64,000 nt of DNA from Arthrobacter sp. ATA002 (GCF_026898095.1 NZ_CP114015.1:1426001-1490000), one strand, 5' to 3'. Counted from the stretch's first letter, positions 49,042 to 61,189 are shown. The notes: a model not told the origin generated them from the letters alone. Made by a program: numbers and translations.

Positions 49042-52000
49042 GTGCATTTGAAGACGCTGACCATGCGTGGATTTAAATCCTTCGCATCAGCCACCACGTT
49101 CGAGTTCGAACCCGGGGTAACCGCTGTGGTGGGGCCCAACGGGTCCGGCAAGTCCAACGTGGTGGACGCCCTGGCGTGGGTCATGGGGGAACAGGGCGCC
49201 AAGACCCTGCGCGGCGGCAAGATGGAGGACGTGATTTTCGCGGGCACCAGCGGCCGGCCGGCGCTGGGCCGCGCCCAGGTGTCCCTGACCATCGACAACG
49301 CCGACGGCGCCCTGCCGATCGAATACTCCGAAGTCACCATTTCCCGGACCCTCTTCCGGTCCGGCGGTTCCGAATATGCCATCAATGGTTCCCCCGCCCG
49401 GCTGCTGGATATCCAGGAGCTGCTCTCCGATTCGGGTCTTGGCCGGGAGATGCATGTCATAGTCGGGCAGGGCCAGCTGGACCGGATTTTGCACGCCGGA
49501 GCCGAGGAGCGCCGGGGCTTCATCGAAGAAGCCGCCGGAATCCTAAGCACCGCCGCCGGCGGGAAAAGACGGTGCGGAAACTCGACGCGATGCAGGCGAA
49601 CCTGGCCCGCCTGACGGACCTGACGTCTGAGCTGCGCCGCCAGCTCGGTCCGCTGGGCAAACAGGCCGCCGTCGCCCGCCGTGCCCGCACCGTGCAGCAG
49701 GACGCCCGCGACGCCCGGGCCCGGCTGCTCGCCGACGACTTGGTGACGCTGACCAGTGCGCTGGCCCGGGACGAGGCCGAGGAAACGGCGCTGCTGGCCC
49801 GGCGGGACGCAGCAGCGGCAGTTCTGGCCGGCGCCCGCGCCCGCCAGGATGAGCTGGAGAAACTCGCAGCGGAGGCCACGCCGCGGGTCAATGCGGCCCG
49901 GGACGCCTGGTATGCCCTGTCGTCGCTGCGGGAGCGGTACCTGTCCCTGGCGGCCCTGGCCGACGAACGGCAGCGGCTGCTGGGCGCGTCCGAACAGCGT
50001 GCGGATTCCGGCTCCGATCCGGAGCGGCTGCAGGCCTCCGCCGAGCGGGTCCGCGCTGAAGCTGCGGCACTGCAGGAAACGATTGAAGACCGGCAAGGGG
50101 TGCTGGCGGACGCGGAAGAGCTCCGGGCCGCCGCGGAAGCTGAGGCTGCCGCCGAAGAGCAGCGCCTGGCTGCCGTCCTGCGGGCCGCAGCGGACCGCCG
50201 CGAGGGCCTCGCCCGCATCTCCGGTGCGGTGGGCGCCGCCCGCTCCCGGGTGGAAGCGGCCGAGGCGGAGCTGGGCCGGCTGCGCGCTTCCATCACCGAA
50301 GGCGAGGAGCGGCGCCGGCAGGCACAGCAGGAATTCACGGCACTCGAGAACTCCGCAGCCGGTGCCGAGGAAAGCGAAGAGGGGCTGGACGCGGAATACG
50401 AGGACGCGCTGGCCGAACTCGACGCCGCCGCAGCGGCGCTGGAGGACCTGCGCCGCACCAAACAGCAGGCCGAGCGTGAACGTGAAACGCTGACGGCGCG
50501 CCGCGATGCGCTGCGTGTGGGTTTGGACCGGAGGGACGGCTCGGCGCTGCTGCTGGACTCAGGGCTCGACGGCGTCCTGGGGCCGTTCGCCGCGATGCTC
50601 ACCGTCCGCTCCGGCTGCGAACGAGCAGTGACGGCTGCCCTCGGTGCGGCCGCTGCCGCCGTGGCGGTGACCGGCCCCGGAGCCGCGGTGCGTGTGCTGA
50701 CCCACCTGCGCGACGCCGAAGGCGGGCAGGTGGACCTGGTGCTGGCCACGGGGGAGGCCGGTGCCGTGGATGGCGCTTCCGGTGGTGCGGGTGGCGCTTC
50801 CGGCGGTGCGGGCGCCGTCGAGGGTGCGGGCGCTGACGGCGCGGGTGCCGGTGGTGCCGGCGCTGTCGAGGGTGCCGGCGTGGGGCAGGCGGCGGACAGC
50901 CGGCGCGGACCGGCCCCGGCTGACGGGGCCTTCTGGGCCCTCGACGCAGTGCAGGCGCCGGCGGAGCTGCAGCGCACGCTGGAGGAACTGCTGGACGGCG
51001 TGGTCATCGTGGAGTCGCTGGCCGCTGCAGCCGACGTCCTTGCCGTCCGGCCGGAGCTGAAGGCCGTGACCGCCGGGGGAGAGGTCCTTTCGGTGTATGC
51101 CGGGCACGGCGGGTCCGCCTCGGCACCCGGTCTGCTGGAGCTGCAGGCGGCGGTGGACGAGACTGAAGAACGGATCCGTGCTGCTGCGGCCCGGTCGGAA
51201 CAGGCCGGTTTTGCCCTGTCCGGCGCCGCGGCGCGCCGCGATGCCGCCCAGGTGCGCACGGATACGGCGCTGGCTGCGCTGCACGACTCCGACGCACGGC
51301 TGGCCGCCGTCGCGGAACGGCTCGGCACGCTGGGTTCGGCGCTGCGCTCTGCGGCGGGGGAATCGGACCGCCTGCAGCGGCTGGTCAGTGCGGCCGAGGC
51401 CAACCTAGTTCGGGAACAGGAAGCGCTGGCTGAGGCCGAGGCCCGGCTGGCCGCCGCGGACGAAGCGCCGGCGGACGAGGAACCGTCCACCGAACACCGG
51501 GAGGCCCTGGCGCTCGCCGCTGCCGCCGCCCGCCGCGCGGAAACCGAGGCACGCCTGGCGCTGCGCAGCGCGGAGGAGCAGCACAAGGCGGTAGCCGGCC
51601 GGGCCGCCGGACTCGAACGCGCTGCGGAGACTGAACGCCGGACGCGGGCCGCCGCGGAAGTCCGGGCCCGGCGTCGTGCCCTGCAGGCGGCGAAGGCCGC
51701 GGCGGTTGCGGAGGCGGCGCGGGAGGTGCTGCGCTTCCTGGAGGTGTCCCTGGCTTCGGCGGCGTCCGAGCGGGACACCGCCGAAGCCGCGCGCACCGCC
51801 CTGGACGCCGAGCTGGGCGCCGTCCGCACCACCGCCGCAGATGCCGCCGCCGAAGTTGCCCGGCTCACCGACTCAGTGCACCGCGACGAACTGGTCCGGG
51901 CGCAGCAGCAGCTGCGGATCGAGGCACTGGAAACGCGCGCCGTGGAGGAACTGGGACTAACACCCGATCATCTGGTGGCGGAGTTCGGTCCGGACCAGCC

Positions 52001-52775
52001 GGTTCCGGTCCCCGCGGAAGCGGAAGCCGGGGCGGGTGATAAGTGGGCGGCGCTGCACGCGCCCGTGGACGACGACGGAAACCCGCTGCTGACCGCGGTG
52101 CCCTATGACCGGGCGGTGCAGGAAAAGCGGCTGAAGCAGGCGGAGCGCGACCTCGCCGCGCTGGGCCGGGTGAACCCGCTGGCGCTGGAGGAGTTCGCCG
52201 CCCTGGAGGAACGGCACACGTACCTGAGCACCCAGCTGGAGGACCTCAAGGCGACCCGGCGCGACCTGCTGGACATCATCAAGGACGTGGACCGGCAGGT
52301 GGAACAGGTGTTCACGGCGGCGTACCGGGACACCGCCGAGCAGTTCGAGCGGGTGTTCGCCACGCTGTTCCCGGGCGGGGAAGGCCGGTTGGTTCTCACC
52401 GATCCGGACGACATGCTCACCACCGGAATCGAGATCCAGGCCCGTCCCGCGGGCAAGAAGATCAAACGCCTGTCCCTGCTGTCCGGCGGCGAGCGGTCAC
52501 TGACCGCCGTGGCCCTGCTCGTGGCGATCTTCAAGGCCCGGCCCTCGCCGTTCTACGTCATGGACGAGGTGGAAGCCGCACTGGACGACACCAACCTGGG
52601 ACGGCTGATCACGATCTTCGAAGAGCTGAAGGAGTCCAGCCAGCTGATCGTCATCACCCACCAGAAACGGACCATGGAAGTTGCCGATGCGCTGTACGGC
52701 GTCACGATGCAGGGCGACGGCGTATCCACGGTCATCAGCCAGCGGCTCAAGAAAGCGTCCGAGCCGGCCGGCTGA
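49042..52775 (+). CDS. smc: Chromosome segregation protein SMC (frameshifted as sequenced)
   Basis: About 1244 residues. The GTG at 49042 gives [20 protein letters not shown]. Walker A is [16 protein letters not shown]; the C-terminal head has the signature [18 protein letters not shown] and Walker [16 protein letters not shown]. Long Ala/Glu/Arg-rich coiled coils flank a hinge ([15 protein letters not shown]). The frame breaks at the AA of 49545-49546; one A turns GILSTAAGG into [19 protein letters not shown], the conserved SMC sequence. It forms the ATP-dependent condensin with ScpA/B. A Gly/Ala-rich insert at 50757-50893 enlarges the hinge. Confidence 0.96.
50757..50893 (+). repeat. Low-complexity Gly/Ala/Val/Glu repeat insert inside the SMC hinge
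   Basis: Repeated GGTGCGGGTG- and GCCGTCGAGGG-like words encode about 45 residues such as [20 protein letters not shown] and [19 protein letters not shown]. The frame is kept. It lies between the hinge motifs ending LVLATGEA and beginning [11 protein letters not shown]. Confidence 0.75.
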
Positions 52776-52896
52776 GTGTCGGGTTCCTGCGTCCACCCGC
52801 CCCGTCGAGTGTCGAGTTCCTGCCGGCTAACTCCGTCGAGTGTAGAGCTCCTGCGGGAATCCTCCGTCGAGTGTAGAGCTCCTGCGGGAATGAACG
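52773..52896 (+). repeat. Tandem array A, four copies of a 31-bp unit, starting at the smc stop
   Basis: Units at 52804-52834, 52835-52865 and 52866-52896 are GTCGAGTGTAGAGCTCCTGC plus an 11-bp variable tail. An older copy at 52773-52803 begins with the smc TGA itself. The period is exactly 31 bp. No inverted spacer pattern is present. Confidence 0.85.
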
Positions 52897-52914
52897 TTCT
52901 GGATCGGTGTGAGC

Positions 52915-53037
52915 TCGACAATGGATGTGCCTAAGCAACACGATTCCGACATTGGACGTGCCTAAGCAACACGATTCCGACAATGGATGTCCCTAAGCGG
53001 CACGATCCCGACAATGGAAGTGCCTATGGGATGCGCC
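52915..53037 (+). repeat. Tandem array B, four copies of a different 31-bp unit
   Basis: Units start at 52915, 52946, 52977 and 53008. The unit is CCGACAATGGATGTGCCTAA followed by GCAACACGATT, with point differences and a diverged last copy. The array ends 4 bp before the stop codon of the amidotransferase gene at 53041. It shares its period with array A but not its sequence. Confidence 0.85.
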
Positions 53038-53040
53038 GGA

Positions 53041-53772
53041 TTACCGGGCGTAGCGGAGCACGAAATTGCGCAGGATCAACGGCGGAACACTGACGTCGGC
53101 TCCGTGCACCGAGGCGCGGACGGCGTCGGCCTCCTCGGGCGGAAAGTACCCGGCGTGCCGGTAAACGGTGATGCGGGTCAGCAGCCCGGGGACGTCCAGT
53201 TCAGGATGGAACTGTGTGGCGTAGAGGTTGTCCTTGATCCGAAACATCTGCACCGGGCAGGTGGCGGAACCGGCCAGGTTCACGGCGTTGGGCGGCAGCA
53301 CGGAAATGGCTTCTCGGTGGCCCACGAAGGCGCTGAAGGAATCCGGAACCCCTTCAAGCAGCGGATCAAGCCGGCCCTCGCCGGTGAGCTTGATATCCAC
53401 GGCTCCGATGGCCTCGCCAAACTGCCGGTCCACGATTCCGCCCTGGTGGCGGCCCAGCGTCCCCACCCCGTAGCAGGCGCCCAGGAACGGAAAGTCCCGC
53501 TCCACCACCTCGTCGAGCAGTATCCCCAGTTCGCTTTCCACCCGAAGCTGCAGCTCCGACTTCGCGCTGTCCGGATCGCTGGCGTTGAACGGGCTGCCGC
53601 TGACGAAAATGCCGCTGTACCGGTCCAGGTCGAGGGCAGGCAGCGGTCCGGCCTCGAGCCGGATGCGGTGCAGCTGCTCAGGCTGCAGGCCTCCGAAACG
53701 CAGGAACGCTTCATACTCTTCGGTGGCGGCAGCGTCCTCGGCCCGGGAGGCCAGCAGCAGGAAAGGCTTCAT
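53041..53772 (-). CDS. Class I glutamine amidotransferase-like protein
   Basis: 243 residues. The nucleophile cysteine is in PFLGACYGVGTLGRHQGG, and the catalytic His-Glu in YATQFHPELDVPGL. GIFVSGSPFNASDP is the oxyanion-strand region. It is a stand-alone GATase like those called GMP-synthase-like. Without a synthase partner it may hydrolyse glutamine or gamma-glutamyl compounds; the substrate is unknown. Its start overlaps the stop of the MFS gene by 4 bp (53769-53772), suggesting co-translation. Confidence 0.85.
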   Translation of the reverse strand: MKPFLLLASRAEDAAATEEYEAFLRFGGLQPEQLHRIRLEAGPLPALDLDRYSGIFVSGSPFNASDPDSAKSELQLRVESELGILLDEVVERDFPFLGACYGVGTLGRHQGGIVDRQFGEAIGAVDIKLTGEGRLDPLLEGVPDSFSAFVGHREAISVLPPNAVNLAGSATCPVQMFRIKDNLYATQFHPELDVPGLLTRITVYRHAGYFPPEEADAVRASVHGADVSVPPLILRNFVLRYAR

Positions 53773-55132
53773 TCTTCGATCGTAGTGCGGGACGGGCCGG
53801 ACTGCGTATCAGGTGCGGAAGCGGACTTCGGCTGCGGGCGCTGCGAGCCGGAAGCACCGGAAGCACCGGAAGCATCCGGAACACCGGGTGCGTCGGGAGC
53901 CCCGGGTGCAGGGGCACCAGCGGCGCCCGGTGCCGGCACGCTAACCTCCGGCTCCAGGGTTTCCCGGGCGCCGATCCAGGCGAAGCACGCCATGATGACG
54001 ATGGCTCCGGTGACGCCGAAGGCCCAGCCGAAGCCCAGATAGTCGGCCAGCAGGCCGGCCAGGATGGGCCCGACGATGGCTCCGCTGTCGCTGGCCATCT
54101 GGAACGTCGCGAGCACCTTGCCGCCGCTGCGGTCGTTGCCCACCACGTCGGCGACGGCGGCCTGCTGCGCCGGATTCAGCAGCCCGGTGCCCATGCCCGC
54201 GATCACCGAGACCACCAGGAACATCGGCACGCTGGTGCTGAAGCCGATCGCGGCGGTGGCCAGCGCGTTCACGGCCAGGCCGGTCAAGATGAGAGGACGC
54301 CGGCCCCAGCTGTCCGCCAGCCGGCCGGAGAAGGTCAGAACCACGGCGGTGCCCACGGCAAACGCGGTCAGCGAGATGCCGGCGATTTCAGGGCCCGCGG
54401 ACAGGGCGGCGGCGGCGAACAGCGGCAGCAGGGAGTTGCGCACGCCAAAGGAGGACCACCCGTTGGCGAAGCTCGAGGCCAGCGCTGCCCGGTAGGCGGA
54501 ATCACCCAGGGCTTCGCGGACGGTGAGCACCGGACGGGGTGCGGGCTTGGTTTCACCCTCGGCCAGCCGGGCGTCCTTGAGCTGGAGGGCGACGACGGCG
54601 GCCGCCACGACGAGCGCGCCGGCATACACCAGGAACGGCACGCGCAGCCCGAACCCGGCCATGAGCCCGCCCGCGAGCGGGCCGGCAATGTTGCCCAGCA
54701 GGAACGAGGATGCGTAGGCGCTGGAAACACGGCCGCGCACCGCCGGCTTGGCGAGCCGGATGATCAGTGCCATGGCCGAAATGGTGAACATGGTCGAGCC
54801 GATGCCGCCCAGTCCCCGGAAGACCAGCAGCTGCCAGTAGCTTTCGGCAAAGGCACACGCTCCGGTGGAGGCGGCGACGATGAGCAAACCGGCGATGTAG
54901 ACCGGGCGCTCGCCGAACTTTTCCAGGAGGGCTCCGCCGGCCGGCGCAAAGACCAGCCGGGTGAAGGCAAAGGCACTGACGATGACGGAGGACGCGGCGA
55001 CGCCCACATTGAAGCTCTGGGCGAATTGCGGCAGCACCGGGGCGACGAGGCCGAAGCCCAGGGCGATGACGAAGGCGGCGGCAATAAGGACTTTGATTTC
55101 CCGCGGTATCGCGAGACGGGGGCACGGACCAT
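53769..55132 (-). CDS. MFS transporter (frameshifted as sequenced)
   Basis: About 454 residues with twelve predicted membrane segments, typical of drug:H+ antiporters. LIAAAFVIALGFGLVAPVLPQF is helix 1 in outline; FGERPVYIAGLLIV and SFLLGNIAGPLAGGLMAGF follow. The domain frame has no start codon upstream. ATG 55132 begins MVRAP, and one base added in the G5 run at 55118-55122, or just after it, joins this to IPREIKVLIAAAF. A Pro/Ala/Gly-rich C-terminal tail of about 50 residues is probably cytoplasmic. The substrate is unknown. Confidence 0.85.
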
Positions 55133-55252
55133 GATGCCTAGATTCTCTCAGACCGGCGCGCCTTCCGGGGATCCCGCCTCCGTCCGGAACGGAGCGCCGC
55201 CGCAGGGCCCGCCGGGTGCCCGGAAACACACCGGTGTGACATGCTAAAGAGC

Positions 55253-56469
55253 GTGAATGAGACTCTTGCGATTGTGATCTATGTGGTCGTCGCCCTTGCG
55301 GTCGTTGGTTCCGTGGCAGCTCTGCTGGTCGGACCCGACGCACTCCCAAGGGCATGTACCCCACCACCCGTGACGCCAATGATCCGGTGACCGGAGCAGG
55401 CGCGCATGCCGCCGGCACCGATGTCCTGGATGCGCCGCCCGCGGGCACCCCGCCGCCGGCGGACACCGACGTCGTCATTCCCGATGACCTGCGTGGCCTG
55501 GAGGAAGCGGCTCCCGCTCCCGAGGCTCCGACGGTGGAGACTCCGGAACCGGTGCAGGGCCGGCTGGCCCGGCTGCGCGCGCGGCTGTCCAAGTCCAACA
55601 ATGCCCTGGGCAAGGCGCTGCTGGCGCTGCTGTCCAGCGACAAGATTGACGAGGATGTCTGGGACGAGATCGAGGAAACGCTGCTGCTGGCGGACCTCGG
55701 CACCGAACCGACGATGGAACTGGTGGATGCCCTGCGCGAGCGGGTCAAGATTTCCGGCAGCCGCGACCCGCAGGAAGTCCATCAGATGCTCCGCGAGGAG
55801 CTGATCAAGCTCGTGGATCCGACCATGGACCGTTCCCTGGCCGTCACCCGGCACGCGGACAAGCCGGCCGTCGTGATGGTGGTGGGCGTGAACGGCGTCG
55901 GCAAGACCACCACGGTGGGCAAGCTCGCCCGCGTGCTGGTGGCTGAGGACAAGGACGTGGTGCTGGGCGCCGCTGACACCTTCCGCGCGGCCGCCGCTGA
56001 GCAGCTGGCCACCTGGGGACAGCGCGTGGGCGTGCCCACCGTGCGCTCCGACGTCGACGGCGCCGACCCTGCGTCCGTTGCCTTCGAAGCCGTGAAAGCC
56101 GGAATCGACGGCGAGGTGGACGTGGTCCTGGTCGACACTGCCGGGCGCCTGCAGAACAAGGTGGGCCTGATGGACGAGCTGGGCAAGGTCAAGCGCGTCA
56201 TCGAAAAGCAGGCCGAGGTCGATGAGGTCCTGCTGGTCCTGGACGCCACCACCGGCCAGAACGGCCTGATGCAGGCGAAGGTCTTCTCCGAGGTCGTCAA
56301 CATCACCGGCATTGTGCTGACCAAGCTGGACGGCACCGCCAAGGGTGGCATCGTCGTCGCGATCCAGCGCACGCTGGGCGTGCCGGTGAAGCTCGTCGGG
56401 CTGGGCGAGGGCGCCGATGACCTGGCACCGTTCGAAGCCGAGAGCTTCGTGGACGCACTGCTGGGCTAA
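55253..56469 (+). CDS. ftsY: Signal recognition particle receptor FtsY (frameshifted as sequenced)
   Basis: About 405 residues. From GTG 55253 comes an N-terminal membrane helix (IVIYVVVALAVVGSVAALL). The frame breaks in CCC 55334-55336: one C turns VGPDALPR into VGPRRTPKGMYPTTRDAND. A Pro/Ala-rich acidic linker leads to the NG domain: GVNGVGKTTTVGKLARVL (G1), GAADTFRAAAAEQLATWG, DTAGRLQNKVGLMDEL (G3), LTKLDGTAKGGIVVAI and GEGADDLAPFEAESFV. It docks ribosome-SRP complexes at the membrane. ffh is not in the window. Confidence 0.95.
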
Positions 56470-56485
56470 GCCGCGCCACCCGCGC

Positions 56486-56524
56486 AAGGGGCTCCGCACT
56501 TCCTTCGGAAGTGCGGAGCCCCTT
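56486..56524 (+). terminator. Perfect 18-bp hairpin after ftsY
   Basis: AAGGGGCTCCGCACTTCC pairs without mismatch with its complement ending at 56524 around a 3-base loop (TTC). It sits 17 bp after the ftsY stop and 33 bp before the convergent GH gene end, so it may end transcription from both sides. No T-tract follows on the plus strand; the minus-strand side also lacks a clear one. Confidence 0.7.
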
Positions 56525-56556
56525 GGTGGAACGGAGTTCGGCGGAAAGTGCGGCGG

Positions 56557-58260
56557 TTAGAACGTGAAGTTCAGGACCGTCACCGTTCCGGCGGTCAGCG
56601 CGAAGGTCTGCGTGCTGGAGCCGTATTCAAAGCCCGGCACGGTCAGCCGCTCGGCGGCCGGAGTGCCCTCGGCGGGGGCGCCGTCGATCAGCGTGCCGTC
56701 CTCCGCACTGTAGGAGGTACCCGTCATCTGGGACATGGTGCCGGTCAGGGCCTTGCCCGGAAGTTCAAGGGTGACGGCCGCCTGGGCATCGGTCTCGGGA
56801 TTGTTGTTGTTCACCACGACCACGCTGACGCTGCCGTCGGCGTGCCGCACGGCGTACGGGTACGCGAGGCCGCCGCCGGCGGTGTCCAGTTTGAGGAATT
56901 CACCGGCCGGCATTTCGGCGACCATGGACAGGCCGTAGTAGTTGGCCCGTTCATCCACTGCTCCGTTGGGCTGCAGGTAGGCGCCGCCGGTGCAGATGGC
57001 GGACATGGGCGGACCGCCCGTGCAGGTGATCAGCGAGCTGTGGAACGAGACCCGGGAAATGCCCATCTGTGCGGCACTCAGGGCGTAGTCGGCACTCCAG
57101 ATGGCCGAGGCGTGGGTCTTGGTGGTTTCGTTGGATCCGGGGCAGGCGGAGATGCCGGTCTCCGGGATCCAGGTCTCCAGGCCGGCCTGCCTTGCCGGCT
57201 CCATGGCTGCGGCGCGGAAATTGTTGGCGTGGTCGTGCAGGTGCCGGGTGGTCAGGTTGGCCATGATGGGCTCACCCAGCGGATCGGACCCTTCACAGGA
57301 GGACAACGGGTAGTGGTGGAAGGAGAGGATCTTCTTCTGCGGCAGTTCCACCTCGGCGAACGGACCCCACCAGGTCTGCTCGTACGTTCCCGGGCCCACG
57401 ATGGGGACTTCGGGGGCCACGGCGTGCATTGCTGCGGCGTAGGCCTGCAGTTCGGTCAGGTAGTCCTCAATGCCGTAGCCGGAGTCCCGCAGCCCGGTCT
57501 TGGCGAAGCCGTTGGGCTCATTGCCCACGGTGATGCCGACCAGGCGCTCGCCGAAGGCCGCAGCCGCGTATTTGGTCATGTCGGCGGCGCGGGCCGGATC
57601 ATAGTTGCCCAGATCCACGGTCAGGGCGATCTGCCCGTCGACGGCTTCCAGGAGGGTGTTGACCCGTTCCAGGTCCGCCGGAGTTACAGCGCGCACCGGG
57701 TGCGCCTTGTCACCGGAGAGGTTTCCGGGAATGGCCTCACCGGCGGAGGTCCAGAAGAAGCGCCGGTCCACGGCGTTGCCGCCGAAGCGCAGCAGGGGCC
57801 GGCCGAGTCCGGAAATGGACTGGACCATTTCCGGATTGTCGCCGGACAGGGAGGGATCGGCCAGGTCGGTGGCTTCCAGGGAGAGCCCGATCAGCCCGTC
57901 GGGCAGTGCGGTGCCGGTGGTTTCCGCGGCCACAGTGATGCTCAGCGGCTCCACGGGATTCTGCGGTGATCCGGCCGGCGGCCCGGTCTGGTCGTAGTAG
58001 GTGACTGCCGGCGCCGGGGGCAGCGTGGGTGTCGGCGTCACTGTGAAGGGAGTTCCGGTGGGGGAGGGTGCAGCGGCGGGGGCGGGTGCGTCGTCGTTCA
58101 TCACCATGGGTGCGACGACGGCGCCGGCGGCCAGCACGGCTACAAGAGCTGTCCCGGAGATGATCCACGTTTTCTTCTTGTTCTTGCCTGGGGTCTTGTT
58201 CTTGCCGTCGTCGGCGGCCGGGGAATCCGGGCCGCCCGATGGCGGAAACTGCTCGGGCAT
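56557..58260 (-). CDS. Membrane-anchored GH79-like glycoside hydrolase
   Basis: 567 residues. A charged cytoplasmic N-terminus (PGKNKKKTW) precedes one transmembrane helix (about residues 33-53), then a Pro/Thr linker and a large extracellular domain. PLLRFGGNAVDRRFFWTSAG, LVGITVGNEPNGFAKTGLRD (acid/base Glu) and GLETWIPETGISACPGSN (probable nucleophile Glu) fit the clan-A beta-glucuronidase or heparanase-like group (GH79). A C-terminal beta-sandwich (SVVVVNNNNPETDAQAAVTL) is also typical. It probably acts on a surface or extracellular glycan; the substrate is unknown. It is convergent with ftsY. Confidence 0.8.
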   Translation of the reverse strand: MPEQFPPSGGPDSPAADDGKNKTPGKNKKKTWIISGTALVAVLAAGAVVAPMVMNDDAPAPAAAPSPTGTPFTVTPTPTLPPAPAVTYYDQTGPPAGSPQNPVEPLSITVAAETTGTALPDGLIGLSLEATDLADPSLSGDNPEMVQSISGLGRPLLRFGGNAVDRRFFWTSAGEAIPGNLSGDKAHPVRAVTPADLERVNTLLEAVDGQIALTVDLGNYDPARAADMTKYAAAAFGERLVGITVGNEPNGFAKTGLRDSGYGIEDYLTELQAYAAAMHAVAPEVPIVGPGTYEQTWWGPFAEVELPQKKILSFHHYPLSSCEGSDPLGEPIMANLTTRHLHDHANNFRAAAMEPARQAGLETWIPETGISACPGSNETTKTHASAIWSADYALSAAQMGISRVSFHSSLITCTGGPPMSAICTGGAYLQPNGAVDERANYYGLSMVAEMPAGEFLKLDTAGGGLAYPYAVRHADGSVSVVVVNNNNPETDAQAAVTLELPGKALTGTMSQMTGTSYSAEDGTLIDGAPAEGTPAAERLTVPGFEYGSSTQTFALTAGTVTVLNFTF

Positions 58261-58508
58261 AAAGGTTGTACCTCCGGTTGTGAGACTTAGGGACCATCCT
58301 AGCCGCGGGCACGGACACCATACGCCCCGCCGTCACCCCTGCACTTCGCTGGCCGCCGTCCGCCGAAACGCTGTGGAAACATCGCCGACGCGGAGTTTTT
58401 ACATCAACGGCGGGTTTGTAATGTCCCGGCAATCAGCCCGGGCGAAGACCGAAATCTTGCCCCGGCAAAGTTCATGGTGCGGGAAGGGCCCGCGGTACGT
58501 GAAGGGAC

Positions 58509-60145
<1,637 letters not shown>

Positions 60146-60212
60146 GCGCCGGCAGGCGCGCGGGTTTCGCGGACGGGGCCTTCCTTCCAACGTCCGCTCC
60201 TGATTACGACAT

Positions 60213-60264
60213 GAAGACCTCTTGGGTTCGGCGGCGCAGCTGCCGCCGCCCGAGGGGTCTTCTT
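60213..60264 (+). terminator. Candidate terminator of amt-glnK
   Basis: GAAGACCTCTTGGG pairs with CCCGAGGGGTCTTC (with G-U pairs), with an inner GC stem CGGCGGC/GCCGCCG and a short loop; TTGTATGG follows. It lies about 68 bp after the glnK stop. Confidence 0.6.
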
Positions 60265-60329
60265 GTATGGGTGCAGGCCGCGGCCCGGTCGGGTTGCGCG
60301 GGCGGGATCCCTTTCTCCGATACATGCCG

Positions 60330-61010
60330 TCACATGTTCTCAACCAGGTTCACTACCCAGTGATCCGAGACGTAGGTCGCCTCCATTATTTGGGCTGTGG
60401 TTGTCTTGTCAATTGGAGCCTCAAAAAACACTTTGCCGTTCGGGCCTCGGTTGGCAACCGCATCTTGTCTAATTGAGAGCAATAGCTGATAGCGTCCCTC
60501 GGGAGTTTTTACAAACTGGGTTCCAGAAGAGTTGATATTGATTTTCCCGCCATGGATCCAGTCATCATTGATATATCCTTCTTCTAGATCCGTATAGAAT
60601 ATTTCGCACCGTGCACAGTCCGGTGCACTTATTTCCCATACCGGATCTGAGTCTCCGGTTTCGAACCCGTAATTCACTAAGCTAAACCAGTAGTCGCCGA
60701 AGGCCACCAACCCTTCTTTAGACTCTTCTTTCGCAATGTCCGGCATCACCGGCAGCGGCACATTCTCGGCTGGGCCCTCAGCGGTCGCCGGCTTGTACGC
60801 GGCCGCCGGGGTTGGCGTTGCAGAGGGCGCAGCGCTTTCGGTTGGGCCCGAGCTTTCACTGGCAGACGGGCTACTCGAGGCGATTCCGGCAGCACCGGCG
60901 TTGGGCTCCCCGCCGGATTCGGAACATCCGCCCAGCACCAAAACGGCAGCCAGTCCAAGCGCTCCGAAGCGGCTTGTAGGAACAACGGAACGGGCGGAAG
61001 TACGGATCAT
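60330..61010 (-). CDS. DUF6318-like lipoprotein, copy 1
   Basis: 226 residues. The signal peptide ends in a lipobox, VLVLGGCS near residue 29, so it is probably lipid-anchored outside the membrane. A Ser/Pro/Ala-rich linker leads to a conserved domain: PLPVMPDIAKEESKEGLVAF, GDYWFSLVNYGFETGDSDPV and ISAPDCARCEIFYTDLEEGY. The CARC cysteine pair may form a disulfide. The function is unknown. Its paralogue at 62095-62781 has the same N-terminus and the same upstream DNA, so the two arose by duplication. The family is common in Arthrobacter relatives, usually in several copies. Confidence 0.8.
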   Translation of the reverse strand: MIRTSARSVVPTSRFGALGLAAVLVLGGCSESGGEPNAGAAGIASSSPSASESSGPTESAAPSATPTPAAAYKPATAEGPAENVPLPVMPDIAKEESKEGLVAFGDYWFSLVNYGFETGDSDPVWEISAPDCARCEIFYTDLEEGYINDDWIHGGKININSSGTQFVKTPEGRYQLLLSIRQDAVANRGPNGKVFFEAPIDKTTTAQIMEATYVSDHWVVNLVENM

Positions 61011-61189
61011 CGAATTACCCCCGGGAAAAATGGTGCGGGACTGGACGTGATGCCAATGCTAAGGTGCTGGGTCAAGGCGCACAGCGTTTTCCACAAGTCG
61101 CCAGGGTGGAAGGTAATCGTCGTCTCACCCTGATGGTTGCCATTTTCGGGGCGCCATCTCAGTCGCATCGCCAGCTGAGAACTGCGGGA

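Noticed and set aside
49520..51868. 782-codon minus-strand frame inside smc
   Set aside because: Almost pure Ser/Ala/Arg, a composition shadow of the SMC coiled coil.
42790..53037. CRISPR arrays
   Set aside because: The repeat units follow each other without unique spacers, and no cas gene is present.
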